DNA from: Variovorax sp. S12S4
GTDB taxonomy: Bacteria; Pseudomonadota; Gammaproteobacteria; Burkholderiales; Burkholderiaceae_C
Direction: 5' to 3'
Length of the DNA stretch: 64,000 nucleotides
NCBI RefSeq assembly: GCF_023195515.1
Contig: NZ_JALPKR020000002.1
Span: 3,945,001 to 4,009,000, forward strand
The stretch's first letter is position 1. Each line of letters opens with the position of its first letter. This document shows, in pieces, positions 19,678 to 29,946 of the stretch. The notes below the pieces were generated by a model. That model saw only the letters and a list, made by a program, of their open reading frames with translations. It did not search any database and was not told the DNA's origin. Made by a program: the position numbers and the translations under genes.

Positions 19678-20688
19678 TCATGCCGCATTCGCCTTCTCTT
19701 GAATCGCGCGGCATTGATGGAGCAGCGCGTCGAACGACTCGACCTCCTCTAGGAACAAACCATCGTCGATCATGTGCTGGTAGTCGGCGGCCAACTTGGC
19801 CAAGGCGTCGTCGTCGGGAACGAGGCGAAGACCGCCCGCGACTGCGGTGTGATAGTCGATCAGTCCACCGTCCAGGTTCTTCTCCACGAAGAAGATGCTC
19901 TTTTGATCGGCCACAGCCTTCGCCAGCTCCGTATCTGCGATCGCCGAGTCGGCGAAGCCGGCGGCATCGAGCCGCGTCACGTCGTGCCAATGGCGAGCGA
20001 ATCTATCCCCGCCTCGAAAGGCACCTTGCGCGCAGAAGACGTGAATCGCAGTGGCTTTTTCCCAGAAGGTCCGCTCGGCACGCATCACCTGTGGCGACGC
20101 TTCGGGAAACTCGACGCCCCGCAGGTGTGCGGCTGCATCGCAGTGAACGGAGCGCAGTTCGGAAGGCTCGCCGGTGGATCGCGCGCCAAATTCGAGCATG
20201 ACTGCAGACGGGACATAACTCGTTCCCGAGGTCAAGGGCGTGTAGTCGATGAACACTTTGTCGCCTTCGGTGCGGATCGTGGCGGGCAGGCCATGCTGCC
20301 CAAGGTCATGCTGGAGCCGCGGAACGACTTCGGTGGCCACCCATTCAGCCAGACGGGCGCGGATCTCCTTGCTCCACTTCTTCACCTGGCTCTTGCTGGC
20401 CGGGAGTGGCGTGCCCGCATCGCCGATCAGATCACCAGCGATGGCGCGGATGTCGTAGGTGAGGTCCACGTCCTCGGAGAAGCGCTGAATGACGCCATAG
20501 GCCTTCGAGAGGGATGTGCCGCCCTTGAAGACGAGATGCGGCGCATAGGGCGTGGCGAAGAGATGTTGCAGGGACCACACCACCCAAACGTCTTTTTCCA
20601 ACAGGTGGGGAGGGCGGCCAGAAGCGTCGGCGGCCTGGACAAGAGCCTCCAAACGCTCATCGGCAGACAGTTCGAAGAACTCAGCCAT
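19678..20688 (-). CDS. AbiEii-type nucleotidyltransferase toxin
   Basis: 336 aa. The motif VFKGGTSLSKAYGVI, followed by SEDVDLTYD, is the GS-x10-DxD signature of the AbiEii/type IV toxin nucleotidyltransferases, which are thought to modify tRNA or other acceptors and cause reversible growth arrest on phage infection. Length is normal. Its ATG overlaps the end of the upstream AbiEi-like gene by 8 bp, the classic coupled antitoxin-toxin order. Frame intact. Confidence 0.85.
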   Translation of the reverse strand: MAEFFELSADERLEALVQAADASGRPPHLLEKDVWVVWSLQHLFATPYAPHLVFKGGTSLSKAYGVIQRFSEDVDLTYDIRAIAGDLIGDAGTPLPASKSQVKKWSKEIRARLAEWVATEVVPRLQHDLGQHGLPATIRTEGDKVFIDYTPLTSGTSYVPSAVMLEFGARSTGEPSELRSVHCDAAAHLRGVEFPEASPQVMRAERTFWEKATAIHVFCAQGAFRGGDRFARHWHDVTRLDAAGFADSAIADTELAKAVADQKSIFFVEKNLDGGLIDYHTAVAGGLRLVPDDDALAKLAADYQHMIDDGLFLEEVESFDALLHQCRAIQEKANAA

Positions 20689-21277
20689 GCGGTACCAGCG
20701 CGCTCACCTCCTGCGCCATCCAAGTCGGCAGGCGCGCACGCGCCGACGCCACTTCCTTCATCTCGGCCGGCGGCAGTTTGGCGCGCAGCGCCCGCAGCGC
20801 GGCGCCGGCCTTTTCCGGCCCGAGCCATGCCAGCGCCCGCACCACATCGCCGGCGGCGCGGCCAGGAAAGATCAGCTGCCACACCGGTGCATGCCGCAAC
20901 TCCACGGTTTGGGCGCCCAGCTTCAGGCTGCGGCTGGGGCCGGACGTCAGGTAGACGGACCGCATCGGCACCTGGGTCGTGAGCCCGAGCGCGTTGGCGG
21001 CGGACGCGCCATGCGACACGATGGTTTCCCCGCGCTGACTGGCCAGCCCCTCGACCAACTTGGCGGTCGAGGGCGCACGGGAACCGAAGCGGCTCTCGAC
21101 CGGCAGGACATAAATGCCGCGGCCCGCGCGAAGCAGGGCGCCCCGCTGCACAAGCCGAGACAGAACCTGGTCCACGGCGGCCCGGTTGCCTAGGTGCAGT
21201 AGTTCCTTGGCGACCAAGGGCGAGCCTTCCGGCAATCCGGCGGCGTGCTCCAGAACTTGTTTGGCGAGGGTCTGCAT
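20681..21277 (-). CDS. AbiEi-type antitoxin/regulator (DUF6088-like)
   Basis: 198 aa. The N-terminal winged-helix-like region (residues 15-60: KELLHLGNRAAVDQVLSRLV, then GALLRAGRGIYVLP) is that of AbiEi/DUF6088 antitoxins, which bind their own promoter and neutralise the partner toxin indirectly (type IV). A longer C-terminal domain follows. It is first gene of the pair and overlaps the toxin start. The 284-bp gap upstream, shared with the divergent defence operon, must hold the promoters of both. Confidence 0.8.
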   Translation of the reverse strand: MQTLAKQVLEHAAGLPEGSPLVAKELLHLGNRAAVDQVLSRLVQRGALLRAGRGIYVLPVESRFGSRAPSTAKLVEGLASQRGETIVSHGASAANALGLTTQVPMRSVYLTSGPSRSLKLGAQTVELRHAPVWQLIFPGRAAGDVVRALAWLGPEKAGAALRALRAKLPPAEMKEVASARARLPTWMAQEVSALVPHG

Positions 21278-21561
21278 GGCGATAACTTTAGAGGTGGTAG
21301 AAGTATGACGTAGTTTCTGACAGTTTTCAAGGCCTCCCTGTTATCGCAGTGATGGGGGCAGTCAGCAGAGCGCTGTTGCTGCCACGGTGAACCGGCCGGC
21401 GACGTCAGGCGCCGCCGGCAGGGCCACATCGGTGAGAGCGCCGGAAAAGTGATGCGTAAGGGCCTTCAAGTCTCATGCTTGCCCAAGCATTCAGGCGTCA
21501 CAGCTGACAAGTACTTACTTTCCGCGTTACATTTGCGGTACATCCTTTGACGAGCTAAGCC

Positions 21562-21738
21562 ATGGAACGAAAGACCGAAACCCTCAACCTCCGGGTTACG
21601 CCTGAGCTAAAGGAACTAATTCGGATGGCGGCCGAGCAGGAGCGACGAACGATTGCCAACTTCATCGAAGTGCTGGTCAGACAGCACTGCCGTGCGCAAG
21701 GAGTGAACCCAGAAGTCAAGCGGGCTGAGAGCCGCTGA
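21562..21738 (+). CDS. Small ribbon-helix-helix protein upstream of the defence operon
   Basis: 58 aa. The sequence ETLNLRVTPELKELIRMAAE, then RRTIANFIEVLVRQ, is a clear Arc/CopG/DUF1778-like ribbon-helix-helix domain. It ends 18 bp before the large helicase gene, which has its own AAGGAG site, so both are probably one transcript. An autorepressor of the operon is the simplest role; DUF1778-type antitoxins look similar, but no GNAT toxin follows. Its own ribosome-binding site is weak. Confidence 0.7.
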   Translation: MERKTETLNLRVTPELKELIRMAAEQERRTIANFIEVLVRQHCRAQGVNPEVKRAESR

Positions 21739-21756
21739 GCCATACAAGGAGCCGAC

Positions 21757-24700
21757 ATGGATGTCTTCGAGTTCAGAGAGCACATCGTTAGTGAGTACGA
21801 GCAGTTCACTCGTAGCTTCACGCGCATTCGCGCGGATGACATTCGCGACTATGTGGATGGCCAGTACGCCAGTCAAAAATATTGGCCAGAGCCGCTCATC
21901 CAAATCAACCCAAACTTCAAATCGGGCGGGACGGTCGATGAGTTCGTTGCAGCTGGTCAGCTAAACGCTCAATGCGCCGACATCTTTCGTCTCGGAAAAA
22001 CTGCCTCGTCGAAGGGGGTCTCGCTTCCCCTGCACAAGCACCAAGCCGAAGCCATCAGCTTGGCTGCAGCGGGAGAGAGCTATGTGCTGACCACCGGGAC
22101 GGGCTCCGGCAAGTCCCTGAGCTATTTCATCCCCATCGTTGATGCCTGCCTGAAGGCGAAAGCAGTCGATCCCAAGCCGCGCACGCGGGCCATCGTCATC
22201 TACCCGATGAACGCGCTGGCCAATTCGCAGTTGGAAGAATTGAAGAAGTTTTTGGGGTCAGCCCTGGGCGAACGGGCAGTGACCTTCGGGCGCTACACAG
22301 GGCAGGAGTCCGACGAAGAGCGGCAGGCCATGGCTGCGAATCCGCCCGACATCCTGCTCACTAACTTCATGATGCTCGAACTGCTGATGACCCGGCAGAA
22401 CGATATCGACAAGGCGGTGATGCGCAACGCCAAGGGTCTGCGCTTCCTCGTACTCGACGAACTGCACACCTACCGTGGTAGGCAGGGCGCAGACGTTGCG
22501 CTGCTCGTTCGCCGCGTAAGGGAGGCGCTGGCCGAAAGCCTCATCTGCATCGGCACATCGGCAACGATGGCCACCGAGGGTACTCAGATGGCGCGCAATG
22601 CCGTCGTCGCCGGTGTCGCCTCTCGCCTGTTCGGCACCAGCATCCCAGACCGGAACATCATCACCGAAACGCTGCGCAGGACGACGCCTGAGCAGGATAC
22701 GCTGACCACTGTTGCGGGAAGGCTTGGAGACGCTATTCGCGCTGGTGTACCCGCAGGATCCGTCTTCCAGACGCTCGCAGCACACCCAGTCTCCGTATGG
22801 GTAGAACTGACGCTGGGGTTGACCTATGAAGGCGACAAGCCGCGCCGCGCTCGTCCGCGCACACTCGCAGAAGCCGCCAGGCTTTTGCACGAGGCGTCAG
22901 GCGAGACGACGGACACCTGTCTTGACTACCTCCAACGCTTCATGCTGCTGGCCTACGCGGTCACTGACGAGTCGGGCAAGTCGCTGTTCGCGTTCAAGCT
23001 GCACCAATTCATCGCTGGTGGCGGCAAGGTTTACGCAACGCTGGAGGCACCGCGTCACCGCGCCATCACGCTCGATGGCCAGCAGTACGTGTCAGGCGAC
23101 AAGGACCGATTTCGCCGCTACTACCACGTCCATTTCTGCCGAGACTGTGGACAGGAATATTTGCCTGTCTGGGATGCTGAAAGTCCGGAAGGTCGAACTT
23201 TCAATGCTCGCAGCATTGAGGAGCGCCAACATGGCGACGATCAAGTCAAGTTCGGCTTCCTGCTCCCCAGTCTGGACGGATGGGACCCTTCTGACCCCGA
23301 ACGCTACCCAGAGGGCTGGGTGGAAGAGCGCGTGGACGGTGAGTGGCGCGTCAAATCCGACAAACGCAAGTTCATTCCGCAATCCGTCAATGTCCGTGCG
23401 GACGGAGTGACAACGACAGAACTCGGGCTCACCGCGTGGTTCATCCCTGGCGCGTTCCGTTTCTGTCTCGCATGTGGCACTGCCCACGCTACCTCTGGCA
23501 AGGACGCGCTGCGTCTGACCTCGTTGTCGGGCGAGGGACGCAGCTCTGCCACGACCATGCTGACATTGTCGGCATTGCGCTACTTGTACGAGCAAGACCA
23601 GCAGCTCTCGGCAGATGCCAAGAAAGTCTTGGGTTTCTCGGACAACCGCCAGGATGCCGCTCTTCAGGCCGGTCACTTCAACGACTTTCTGCAAGTCCTG
23701 TTGACCCGCGCTGCGCTCCTGTCGGCCGTTAACAAGGCCCCGTCCAACGTGCTGAGCGAGAAGGAGGTCGCCAATGCGGTTTTCGAAGCGCTCGGCTTCC
23801 ACCGCGATGATTTCGCTGTCCGGTCGGAATTCATGCAGCAGCCCGAGGTCAAGGGCAACACTAGACGGCAAGTTCAGGAGGCCATGCGCGGCATCCTTGG
23901 TTACCGAAGCTACTTCGATCTGCGTCGTGGTTGGCGATTCAACAACCCCAATCTGGAACAGTTGGGGCTGGTGCGTATCGACTACCAGGACATTGACGAC
24001 CTAGCCGCCGATGCCGCCGAGTGGGCGAATGCACCGCCGGTGCTGCAAGCCGCCAAGCCGAGCGAACGCGCCTTCGTGTTGCGCGCCTTGTTCGATTTCA
24101 TGCGGCAGGGGCTGTGTATCGCCACTCGCTACCTTGACCGCACCGAACTGGACCAGCTCCGTACGCAAAGCTACGCCAATCTGTGCGAGCCATGGGGCTT
24201 CACGGAGGACGAGCGCCCACAGCCTGCGAAGTGGTTCGTCACGAGCCGGCCCAAGGAAGAAAGCGACCGCAGGGGGCGCCGTGTCAATCTGGATGACTTT
24301 CTCGTCATCGGCTCCAGCCGGTCCCGGCTGGGCAGGGACCTGCGCAAGAGTAGCACTTGGGGCGGCGCCAATCCGTATTACAAGCAGGTCAATGACCAAA
24401 CATACCCGGATGTCATCGCTGCACTGCTGAAGGCCGCCGAATCCTATGGACTGGTCCGCAAAGAAGATACAGATGTCGGTCTCACCGGCTGGCAACTGAA
24501 TGGCACTGCGTTGGTCTGGGCGCCGGGCTCGGGTGCAAGCCAGCGTCAGGCCAATGACAACACATTCTTCAGAGGCCTCTACAAGAACATCGCAAACCTG
24601 CTTGACAGCCCGGTTCACCAGCTCTTCGATTTCGAAGCTCGCGAGCACACCGCTCAAGTCGAGCAGGACGACCGGATGGAGCGCGAGGCCAGGTTCCGTT

Positions 24701-27087
24701 TCACCGAGAAAGACCGAACGGAATGGCAGAACAAGAACGGCACGCCCCTTGAATGGCTCCCGGTATTGTTTTGCTCGCCCACGATGGAGCTGGGCGTCGA
24801 CATCTCGTCACTGAACACGGTGTACATGCGCAACGTCCCGCCTACACCGGCGAACTATGCACAGCGTAGTGGCCGAGCTGGCCGGGCAGGGCAGCCAGCG
24901 TTGGTCATTACCTACTGTGCCGCCCAGAGCCCACACGATCAGTATTACTTCCGCGACCCCGTCCGGATGGTTCATGGTCAAGTGAACGCGCCGACGCTCG
25001 ACCTGGCCAACCTGGAACTCATCAAGAGCCACATGCATGCCATCTGGCTGGCAGAAACCGGCAAGAAGCTTGGCAACAGCGTACGCGACTTGCTGGATAT
25101 GAACCAGCCAGAGTCCCTTCCTGTGACGGAAGAGATGGCGTCGGACTTGGACAAACCCGATGCGAAAAAGCGAGCGCACTCGCGAGGCCTCAAGGTCCTT
25201 AGCATGCTCAAGACCGAGCTCACGCCGCAACGTGCACCGTGGTTCAGCGACGCCTGGGCCGAAACCGTCTTCCAGCGTTCATACATCGAGTTCGATGCGG
25301 CCCTGCAGCGCTGGCGCGACCTCTATCGTGCCACGGCCCAGGCCATCGACTTGAATTTCAAGATCGAAAACAATCCCGCAGCGAGCGAGCGCGAACGGCG
25401 TGAGGCCCAACAACGCCACAACGAAGCCCGCAAGCAGCGTGACCTGCTGCTGGCCGGTGACAGCGCCTTCAACAGCGACTTCTACACCTACCGCTACATG
25501 GCCAGCCAGGGCTTCTTGCCCGGCTACAACTTCCCGCGGCTGCCACTGCTGGCTTATCTGCCTGCACGTCGCGGTCATATCGGCCGCGAGAGTTTCCTGT
25601 CACGCCCACGCTTCCTGGCACTTGGCGAGTTCGGCCCCTACAGCCTCATCTATCACGAAGGCAGCCAGTACAGGGTCATCAAGGCCCTGCTGACCATTAC
25701 GGGGCAAGATCAGGTCAGTGACGGCGCACGCCTGCCGACGGATGTTGCCCGCTTGTGCCCCGCGTGCGGCTACGGCCACTTCCGCTCACAGCGCGATGCT
25801 GACCGCTGTGTTTCCTGCGGCGCATCGCTGGACGGTGCCCAGGAGGTCAAGAACCTTTACCGAATCGAGAACGTCTCCACCAAGCGGGCCGAGCGCATTA
25901 CCGCAAACGAGGAAGAACGTGTTCGACAAGGCTACGAGATGCAAACCACGTTGCAGTTCGCCGAATCAGACGGCAAGTTGCAGATGGTGACGACGATCGC
26001 GAGTGACGACCAAGGCCCCTTGTTGGAACTGCAATACGGCCCTGCGGCTACGGTGTGGCGCATGAACTTCGGCTGGCGCCGCCGCAAAGAGAAAGCCATT
26101 CAAGGCTTCATGATGAACCCAGTCACGGGCCACTGGGTTGGCGGCGTTGACGACGGCAGCGGTGACTCTGAGGCGGAAGGCGATGCCCCACCCGACAAGA
26201 CACCGCCGCAGCGGATCGTTCCTTACGTTGAAGACCGCCGAAATATCCTCATCGTGCGACCGCACTACCGGCTCGGTGTTCTGTCTGCAGAGACGCTGAC
26301 CACGCTGCAATATGCCTTGAAACGTGGCATCGAGGCGCTGTACCAGCTCGAAGAGAGCGAGCTGATGGCTGAGCCCCTCCCAACGCGTGACAACCGTCAG
26401 TCCATCCTCTTTTTCGAGGCCGCAGAGGGTGGTGCAGGCGTGCTGACGCGTCTGGCAACGGAGCCCACGGCGATGGCTGAAATCGCTGCCAAGGCGCTGG
26501 AGGTCATGCACTTCCTGCCACCCGAACCTGGGCAGCCCTGGCTGCGCAAGACCTTGGAAGAGGAGCGTGATACCGACGGTCAGCCGCTGTGCGAGGCAGG
26601 TTGCTACCGATGCCTGCTCTCGTACTACAACCAGCCGGACCACACGCTCATCGACCGAAAAGACAAGGATGCCGGCGGCCTGCTGCTGGACATCCTTTGT
26701 CGACTGACGTTGGCCAGCACCGAACAAGGTACACAAGGCCGTGCGCCTGAGCAGCACGACGCTGAGCTGTCACGCACGGCTGGCAGCAGCCTGGAGCAGG
26801 CATGGCTTGCCCATGTCAGCGACAACGGCCACCGCAAGCCGGACCGCGGCCAACACACGATTGCCACTGCGGGCACTTGCGCGGACTTCTTCTACGACGA
26901 CCTCCATCTGGCTGTCTTCATCGACGGCCCCCATCATGATGCTGAAGGCCAGAAGCAGAAGGACGCCGACATCAATCGCAAGCTCGATGAACTGGGCTAC
27001 CTGGTCGTGAGGTTTCCCAAAGAGACCACGGCATGGCCCGACATCTTCAAGAACAACACGGACCTGTTTGGTCCCGGCAAGAACTGA
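21757..27087 (+). CDS. Giant DEAD/DEAH helicase with DUF1998 and C-terminal nuclease-like domain
   Basis: 1,776 aa in one intact frame. Helicase core: Walker A TGTGSGKS with K119, Walker B LDELH (D234-H237), GTSATMA near residue 266, and motif VI QRSGRAGR from residue 1036. Several CxxC pairs suggest zinc ribbons (CRDCG, CLACG, CPACG, CVSCG). The DUF1998/MZB cluster C1612-x3-C1616-x2-C1619 follows. At the C-terminus ADFFYDD (1709-1715) and FIDGPHH (1721-1727) look like a DUF559/Vsr-type nuclease. Large DUF1998 helicases occur in DISARM (DrmA/DrmB) and Druantia (DruE); this one carries helicase, DUF1998 and a nuclease in one chain. The start is set by AAGGAG. Confidence 0.85.
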   Translation: MDVFEFREHIVSEYEQFTRSFTRIRADDIRDYVDGQYASQKYWPEPLIQINPNFKSGGTVDEFVAAGQLNAQCADIFRLGKTASSKGVSLPLHKHQAEAISLAAAGESYVLTTGTGSGKSLSYFIPIVDACLKAKAVDPKPRTRAIVIYPMNALANSQLEELKKFLGSALGERAVTFGRYTGQESDEERQAMAANPPDILLTNFMMLELLMTRQNDIDKAVMRNAKGLRFLVLDELHTYRGRQGADVALLVRRVREALAESLICIGTSATMATEGTQMARNAVVAGVASRLFGTSIPDRNIITETLRRTTPEQDTLTTVAGRLGDAIRAGVPAGSVFQTLAAHPVSVWVELTLGLTYEGDKPRRARPRTLAEAARLLHEASGETTDTCLDYLQRFMLLAYAVTDESGKSLFAFKLHQFIAGGGKVYATLEAPRHRAITLDGQQYVSGDKDRFRRYYHVHFCRDCGQEYLPVWDAESPEGRTFNARSIEERQHGDDQVKFGFLLPSLDGWDPSDPERYPEGWVEERVDGEWRVKSDKRKFIPQSVNVRADGVTTTELGLTAWFIPGAFRFCLACGTAHATSGKDALRLTSLSGEGRSSATTMLTLSALRYLYEQDQQLSADAKKVLGFSDNRQDAALQAGHFNDFLQVLLTRAALLSAVNKAPSNVLSEKEVANAVFEALGFHRDDFAVRSEFMQQPEVKGNTRRQVQEAMRGILGYRSYFDLRRGWRFNNPNLEQLGLVRIDYQDIDDLAADAAEWANAPPVLQAAKPSERAFVLRALFDFMRQGLCIATRYLDRTELDQLRTQSYANLCEPWGFTEDERPQPAKWFVTSRPKEESDRRGRRVNLDDFLVIGSSRSRLGRDLRKSSTWGGANPYYKQVNDQTYPDVIAALLKAAESYGLVRKEDTDVGLTGWQLNGTALVWAPGSGASQRQANDNTFFRGLYKNIANLLDSPVHQLFDFEAREHTAQVEQDDRMEREARFRFTEKDRTEWQNKNGTPLEWLPVLFCSPTMELGVDISSLNTVYMRNVPPTPANYAQRSGRAGRAGQPALVITYCAAQSPHDQYYFRDPVRMVHGQVNAPTLDLANLELIKSHMHAIWLAETGKKLGNSVRDLLDMNQPESLPVTEEMASDLDKPDAKKRAHSRGLKVLSMLKTELTPQRAPWFSDAWAETVFQRSYIEFDAALQRWRDLYRATAQAIDLNFKIENNPAASERERREAQQRHNEARKQRDLLLAGDSAFNSDFYTYRYMASQGFLPGYNFPRLPLLAYLPARRGHIGRESFLSRPRFLALGEFGPYSLIYHEGSQYRVIKALLTITGQDQVSDGARLPTDVARLCPACGYGHFRSQRDADRCVSCGASLDGAQEVKNLYRIENVSTKRAERITANEEERVRQGYEMQTTLQFAESDGKLQMVTTIASDDQGPLLELQYGPAATVWRMNFGWRRRKEKAIQGFMMNPVTGHWVGGVDDGSGDSEAEGDAPPDKTPPQRIVPYVEDRRNILIVRPHYRLGVLSAETLTTLQYALKRGIEALYQLEESELMAEPLPTRDNRQSILFFEAAEGGAGVLTRLATEPTAMAEIAAKALEVMHFLPPEPGQPWLRKTLEEERDTDGQPLCEAGCYRCLLSYYNQPDHTLIDRKDKDAGGLLLDILCRLTLASTEQGTQGRAPEQHDAELSRTAGSSLEQAWLAHVSDNGHRKPDRGQHTIATAGTCADFFYDDLHLAVFIDGPHHDAEGQKQKDADINRKLDELGYLVVRFPKETTAWPDIFKNNTDLFGPGKN

Positions 27088-27093
27088 ATCGAT

Positions 27094-29942
27094 ATGAATG
27101 TACCCCTGCCGGAGTTCCTTCCGGGAAGCCTGATTGCCGCTCGTGGCCGCGAGTGGATCGTGCTGCCCGAGTCCGACACCAGCACGCTGCACCTGCGCCC
27201 CTTGAGCGGCGGTGAGCGCGACGAAACCCTCATCTTCCTGCCCTTGGAGCGCCTGCCGGTTCAACCGGCAACCTTTCCTTGGCCCACGGTCGGTCAGGCC
27301 CGTAATCACTCGGCCAGCCAGCTGCTGCTGGATGCCTTGCAGCTCAAACTGCGCAGTGGTGCGGGCCCGTTCCGAAGCTTCGGCAACATCGCTGTTGAAC
27401 CACGCGCCTACCAACTCGTGCCGCTGTTGATGGCACTGAAGCTGCCCACGGTGCGTCTTCTGATTGCTGACGACGTCGGTATCGGTAAGACCATCGAGGG
27501 AGCTCTCATCGCCCGTGAATTGCTTGACCGCGGCGAGGTCCAGCGTCTTGCCGTGCTCTGCCCGCCTCATCTTTGTGAGCAATGGCAGCGTGAACTGGCC
27601 GAGCGCTTCCACATCCACGCGATGGTGGTGCGCTCGAACACCGCCGACCGGCTGGAGCGTGATCTGCCCCCTGGCACGTCTTTGTTCGACGCGCATCCTT
27701 TCACCGTGGTGAGCCTGGACTACATCAAGTCCGAACGCCGACGCGAGGCCTTTCAGCGCTTCTGCCCCGAGTTCGTCATCGTGGACGAGGCGCATACCTG
27801 CACCCAGGGCGGTCAAGGCCGGCAGCAACGCTATCAGCTCCTCAAGGGGCTGGCCGAGGACGCCGGCCGCCACATGGTGCTGCTGACGGCCACGCCACAC
27901 AGCGGCGACGAAGAAGCGTTCTTCAATCTCTTGGGTCTGTTGCGTACGGACTTTACGCTGCTGAAGGACCTGCCGAGCACCCAGCGTAGCGACCTGCGCG
28001 AGGCGCTGTCGCGCCATTTCGTCCAACGGCGCCGGCCCGACATTGCTGAGTGGCAAGACTCGTCCATGTTCCCGGACCGCAGGACGGCTGAGATAACCTA
28101 CCGCCTGACCGGTGCCTGGGGACAACTGTTTAATGACGTGCTGGTCTACGCTCGCGAGCTCGTCGAACGCGCCGAGGGGCAGGGCCTGCGTGAGCAGCGC
28201 ATGAATTGGTGGGCTGCACTGGCCTTGCTGCGCTGCATCTCGTCGTCGCCTGCGGCTGCCGTCAATTCGCTGCGAACACGGCTGCATGGTGTTCAAGCGG
28301 ACGATGCTGAAGCCGAGACGCTGTCCCTTGAAGAGTTGGAGCTGCAGGCCAGTGATCGGGTGCTGGACGGTGCGGACGACGCACTCTCAATCGACGACAT
28401 CGAGCCCGGTGCGCAGACCGAAGACTCGCAACGACTCCAGGCACTGATTGCCGCCGCCGCTGCACTGGCCGGCAGTCAAAACGACCCCAAGCTGGCCAAG
28501 TTGCAGGAGCACCTGACAGTGCTACTGAAAGATGGCTTTCAGCCGGTCGTGTTCTGTCGCTACATCGCCACGGCACACTACTTAGCAGCCTACCTGTGCA
28601 ACAAGTTCAAGTCCGCCACGGTCAAGGCTGTGACCGGGGAACTCACACCTGGCGAGCGCGAAGCGGCTGTCGAGCAACTGGGTGAAAGCGAGACCCGCAT
28701 CCTGGTGGCAACCGACTGTCTCTCCGAAGGTGTCAACCTTCAGAACCTTTTCACGGCAGTCGTTCACTACGACCTAAGTTGGAATCCCACCCGTCACGAA
28801 CAGCGTGAAGGCCGAGTGGACCGCTTCGGTCAGAAGGCTCGAGAAGTTCGCAGCACCATGCTGTATGGTGAAGACAACCCGGTCGATGGTGCCGTGCTTC
28901 AGGTCATCTTGCGCAAGGCCGAGAGCATCCGAAAGGAGTTGGGTGTTCTGGTGCCCATGCCCGATAACGAGGGCAAGCTGACCCAGGCGCTGCTGAACGC
29001 TGTGCTGCTGCGCAAGGGCACGGCCATCAATGCACAGTCACAGTTCGATCTGTTTGGCGAACCAGCCAAACAGATCGAACTGGCATGGCAGAGCGCCAAA
29101 GAAAAGGCCAAGCTGAATCGCTCTATCTTTGCCCAACGTCGTCTGAAGCCTGAGGACGTGTTGCCTGAGTGGCGCAAATCGGCTGCTGCACTAGGTGGCG
29201 AAGATGATGTCGAGCGATTCGTCAGTCGCGCAGCCGTCAAGCTGGGCGCACCGCTGGAAATTGTTCGCGGGCATTTCAAGCTCCTGACCGAGCACCTGCC
29301 GCAGCCCATTCGCGAACGCCTTAGTGCGGAGGGCATTGAAGGCACGCTACGCATCGACTTTCATCAACCCGCCGCACAGGGTGCGCTGTTCATTCACCGC
29401 ACCCACCCGCTGGTGGTGGTGTTGGCGGACACGCTGCTCGAAAGGGCACTCGACGCCACGAACGGCGCGAGTGACGACAGCTCAGTCGCCCGAGCCGGCG
29501 CCGCCTTCGTCGGCAACGTCCAGCTCAAGACCACCGTGCTGCTGCTGCGGATGCGCCATCAGCTCAGCGTCACGCACGGCAGCCAGACCCGGCTCATTCT
29601 CTGCGAGGAGTCCGTGGCTGTGGCTTCGGCAGGTGCCACCCCGTTTGAGCTGCTGGCCGCCGACCAGGCTCGCGAGCTGTTGGGCTCCGAAGCCACCCGC
29701 AACATGCCGCCCCCCTGCGAGACCGTCAATTGCAAACGGCGCTTGATGGATTGCCAGCATGGCAGCCGCAACTGGAAGCCATTGCCAAGGCACGCGCCCA
29801 GGATCTCCTGCAAGACCATCGACGTGTGCGCGAAGCGGCTGATGCCAAAGGCACCTACCAAGTGACCGCCAGCCTACCGGTGGATGTGATGGGCGTCTAC
29901 GTGCTGGTCCCTGCCGCTGCAGCCCATAGCGAGGGAGCCTGA
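27094..29942 (+). CDS. SNF2-family helicase (DISARM DrmD-like), frame broken at a C6 run
   Basis: About 949 aa if bridged. SNF2/superfamily 2 translocase: Walker A DDVGIGKT with K132, DEAH box at D231-H234, and motif VI QREGRVDRFGQ from residue 570. It best fits DrmD/HepA-like translocases of defence islands. The frame runs to 29865 with an unrelated tail; at the C6 run 29710-29715 one extra C leads into the frame ending at 29942 (TALDGLPAWQPQLEAIAKAR). That restores a 5-bp gap to the next gene, as expected for the operon. It starts 7 bp after the giant helicase. Confidence 0.82.
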
Positions 29943-29946
29943 CACC

